64,000 nt of DNA from Chamaelirium japonicum. Taxonomy: Eukaryota; Streptophyta; Magnoliopsida; Liliales; Melanthiaceae. Position numbers and translations under genes: made by a program. The stretch lies in NCBI GenBank assembly GCA_947650365.1, contig OX393550.1, positions 71,991,478 to 72,055,477 on the forward strand, in the 5' to 3' direction. A model generated the notes under the pieces. It ran no database searches. It was not told the DNA's origin and saw only the letters and a list, made by a program, of their open reading frames with translations. The stretch's first letter is position 1. Each line of letters opens with the position of its first letter. Positions 61,701 to 64,000 of the stretch are shown one piece after another.

Positions 61701-64000
61701 AGTAAATTATATACAGATTGAGCACTCCTCCCCAAAACATCCTCTAATAGCCTCACTATGTGCCTTTATATTTTTGATATCACTACTAGACTCTCTATAT
61801 TTAAGGAGCCAAAATCGCTCCGGACCCCCAATCGGTAACCATAAGTAAATTATATACAAATCGAGCACTCCTCTCCATAATACTCTCAAAGAGCCTCACT
61901 ATGAACCTCTTTAGTTTTGGGATCATTACTAGGCTTCTCATATTTAGGGAGTCAAAATTGCTTCATATTTTCTTAAAACCCCCTACCCAACAATTATAGT
62001 AAAATATCTACAAATCAAGTACACCTCCCAGAAATACCCTATAAAAGTCTCACCATGTGCTACCCTATTTTTAGGATCGCTACAAGAGTTTCTATATTTA
62101 GGAAGACAAAATCCCTCCTATTTTCTCAGGATCCCCACCTGATAACTATAAATAAATTATATACAAATCAAACACTCCTTCCCAAAACACCCTCTACGAG
62201 TCGCTATGTCTCTTCCTCTTTTTGGGATTACAACTAGACTCCGTATATTTGGTGAGCCAAAATCGCTCCCTATTTTCTCAGGACCCTTACGCGATAACTG
62301 TAAATAAATTATATATAATTCAAGCATTTATCTCCAAAATATTATCCAAGATCTTTGATATGTGCCTTACTTATTTTCGGATCGCTACCAGACTTTTTAT
62401 ATTTGGAGAACCAAAATAACTCCCCTTTTTTGTTGGACCCCCACCCGATAACCATAAGTAAATTATATATAAATCGAGTACTCCTCCTCAAAATATTTTT
62501 CAAGAGACACATCATATGCCTCCCTAGTTTTGGGATTGCTAATAGACTCCCTATACTTAGTGAGCCAATATCGCTCGAGCACTCTTTTCCGAAACACCCT
62601 CGAAGAAACTCACCATGTGCCTCCCTATTTTTGGGATTGCTAACAGACACTATATTTAGGAAGCCAATATCGCTCTATATTTTCTCAGGATAACTAGCCA
62701 ACAACCATTAGTAAATTATATACAAATCGATCATTACTTCACAAAATACCCACTAAGAGCCTGACCATATGCCTTTCTATTTTTGGGATTTCTACAAGAC
62801 TCCTTTATTTCGAGAAACAAAATCATTTCCTAATTTCTCAGGACCCCTACACGACAACCATAAGTAAATTATATACAAATCGAATACTTCTTTTCAAAAC
62901 ACCTTTTAAGAGCCTCGCCATATGCATCCTTTTTTTTAGGATAACTACTAGACTCCCTATATTTGGGGATCCAAAATTATTCCCTATTTTCTCTGGATGC
63001 CCACTCGATAACTATAAGTAAATTATATACAAATTTAGCACTCCTTCCTATAACACCATCTCAAAGCCATGTCAATGCCTCCCTATGTTTATGATTGCTA
63101 CACGACTCTCTATATTTGGGGAGCCAAAATCGTTCCATATTTTCTTAGGACTCCTACCCGATAATCATAGGTAAATTATATACAAATACAACACTCCCAA
63201 AAACACCCTCAAAGAGCCTCTCCATATGCCTCCCTATTATTTAGATCGCTACCAAACTTATTATATTTAGGGAGCCAAAATCACTTTCAATTTTTTCAAG
63301 ACCCTCACCGAACAACCATAAGTAATTTATATTTATATAGAATAATTATCCCCAAAAACACTCTCTAAGAGCCTCATATTGTGTTTCCCTATTTTTGACA
63401 TTGCTACCAGATTCCCTAAATTTGGAAAGCCAAAATCGTACCATATTTTCTCAGGACCCCATCCAGTAATTGTAAGTAAATTTTATAAAAATCAAGCGCT
63501 TTTTCCCAAAATATTCTCCAAGAGCATCGTTATATGCCTTCTTATTTCTGGGATCACCATTAGACTCACTATAGTTGAAGAGCAAAAATTATTTCCTATT
63601 TTTTTTAGGACTCCCACCTGATAACCATAAGTAAATTATATACAAATCGAGCACTCCTCCCTAAAATACCCTCCCAGAAACTTGCCATGTGTGTCCATAA
63701 TTTTGGGATCGCAATCAGACTTTATACATCTTGGGAGCCTAAATCACTCTCTAATTTTTCAGGATCCCCACCCGATAACCATTAATAAATACGATACAAA
63801 TCGAGTACCCCTCCCCAAAACACTCTCTAAGAGCTTCATCATGTGGCTCTATTTTCTTGGGATCGCTACCAAACTCTCTATATTTTGGGGGCCAAACCTG
63901 TTCCTTTTTTTATTAGGACCCCCGACCGATAACAATTAATAAATTATATACAAATCTAGCATACCTTCTTAAAATACCCTCCAAGATGTGCCTTTCTATT
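55746..64000. repeat. HOR copy 5 (cut by window end)
   Basis: Begins with the marker monomer (GACCCCAACCTG). After only about 170 bp it jumps at 55913-55920 to sequence about 2.04 kb into copy 1, a loss of about 1.87 kb. It then runs collinear with copy 1 to about 10.1 kb, where the window ends. Confidence 0.85.

Larger units (their letters stand above)
34966..64000. repeat. Satellite array, block B (about 154-bp monomers, ~188 copies)
   Basis: Continues block A in the same orientation and phase across the copia insertion, without any further insertion, to the window end. The monomer core AAATTATATACAAATC and the GGGAGCCAAAATCGCTCC segment recur in nearly every unit. No RNA gene, host gene or mobile element was found inside. 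The array extends beyond base 64000. Confidence 0.96.

Noticed and set aside
11149..64000. CRISPR-like regular repeats
   Set aside because: There are no short identical repeats separated by unique spacers; the whole 154-bp unit is repeated, in a plant genome.
11149..64000. CENP-B box or telomere repeat within the satellite
   Set aside because: No TTTAGGG arrays and no motif of the CENP-B box form (TTCG....A..CGGG) were seen. Centromeric identity cannot be claimed from sequence alone.
36240..64000. Additional retrotransposon or solo LTR in block B
   Set aside because: I followed monomer phase through the block and met only satellite, with phase breaks explained by deletions.

Overview
This window is heterochromatic DNA from a flowering plant. 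It holds one very large satellite array with two LTR retrotransposons inserted in it, and no host gene was recognised. The plant call rests on the element types: a Ty3/gypsy element of the Tat type with a second, archaeal-type RNase H and an antisense accessory frame, and a Ty1/copia element with a TGGTATCAGAGC primer site. I cannot name the species, and monocot versus dicot is undecided.

Layout. Bases 1-11148 are the 5' two thirds or more of a Ty3/gypsy element on the minus strand. It has a complete 2144-bp 5' LTR (9005-11148), a primer-binding site (8980-8998) and one uninterrupted 2539-codon Gag-Pol frame (1313-8932). Past the end of pol lies a convergent plus-strand accessory frame (about 15-1045). 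The 3' LTR is outside the window. The right edge of the LTR abuts satellite sequence directly, so the element inserted into the array.

Bases 11149-64000, apart from 25072-34960, are a tandem satellite with a monomer of about 154 bp, roughly 280 monomers in all. Neighbouring monomers differ by about 20% or more. Blocks about 12.6 kb apart match at about 93%, so the array is a higher-order repeat (HOR) of about 82 monomers. I see five HOR copies: 11149-23752 (nearly full), 23753-44779 (copia insertion plus a 1.45-kb deletion), 44780-52174 (4.9-kb deletion), 52175-55745 (about 9-kb deletion) and 55746-64000 (1.9-kb deletion, cut by the window end). The breakpoints of these deletions are visible.

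Bases 25072-34960 are a complete but dead Ty1/copia element on the plus strand: two 2.3-kb LTRs, a 5-bp target duplication ACCTC, PBS, polypurine tract, and heavily decayed gag, integrase, reverse transcriptase and RNase H remnants. Its LTRs differ by only about 6%, while its coding region is full of stops and frameshifts. This suggests it was already defective when it last moved and was mobilised in trans.

Order of events (inference): monomer amplification and divergence, then amplification of the 12.6-kb unit, then internal deletions and the copia insertion. The gypsy insertion is probably the youngest event, because its polyprotein is unbroken. All identity figures are by-eye counts over stretches of about 300 bp, not alignments.
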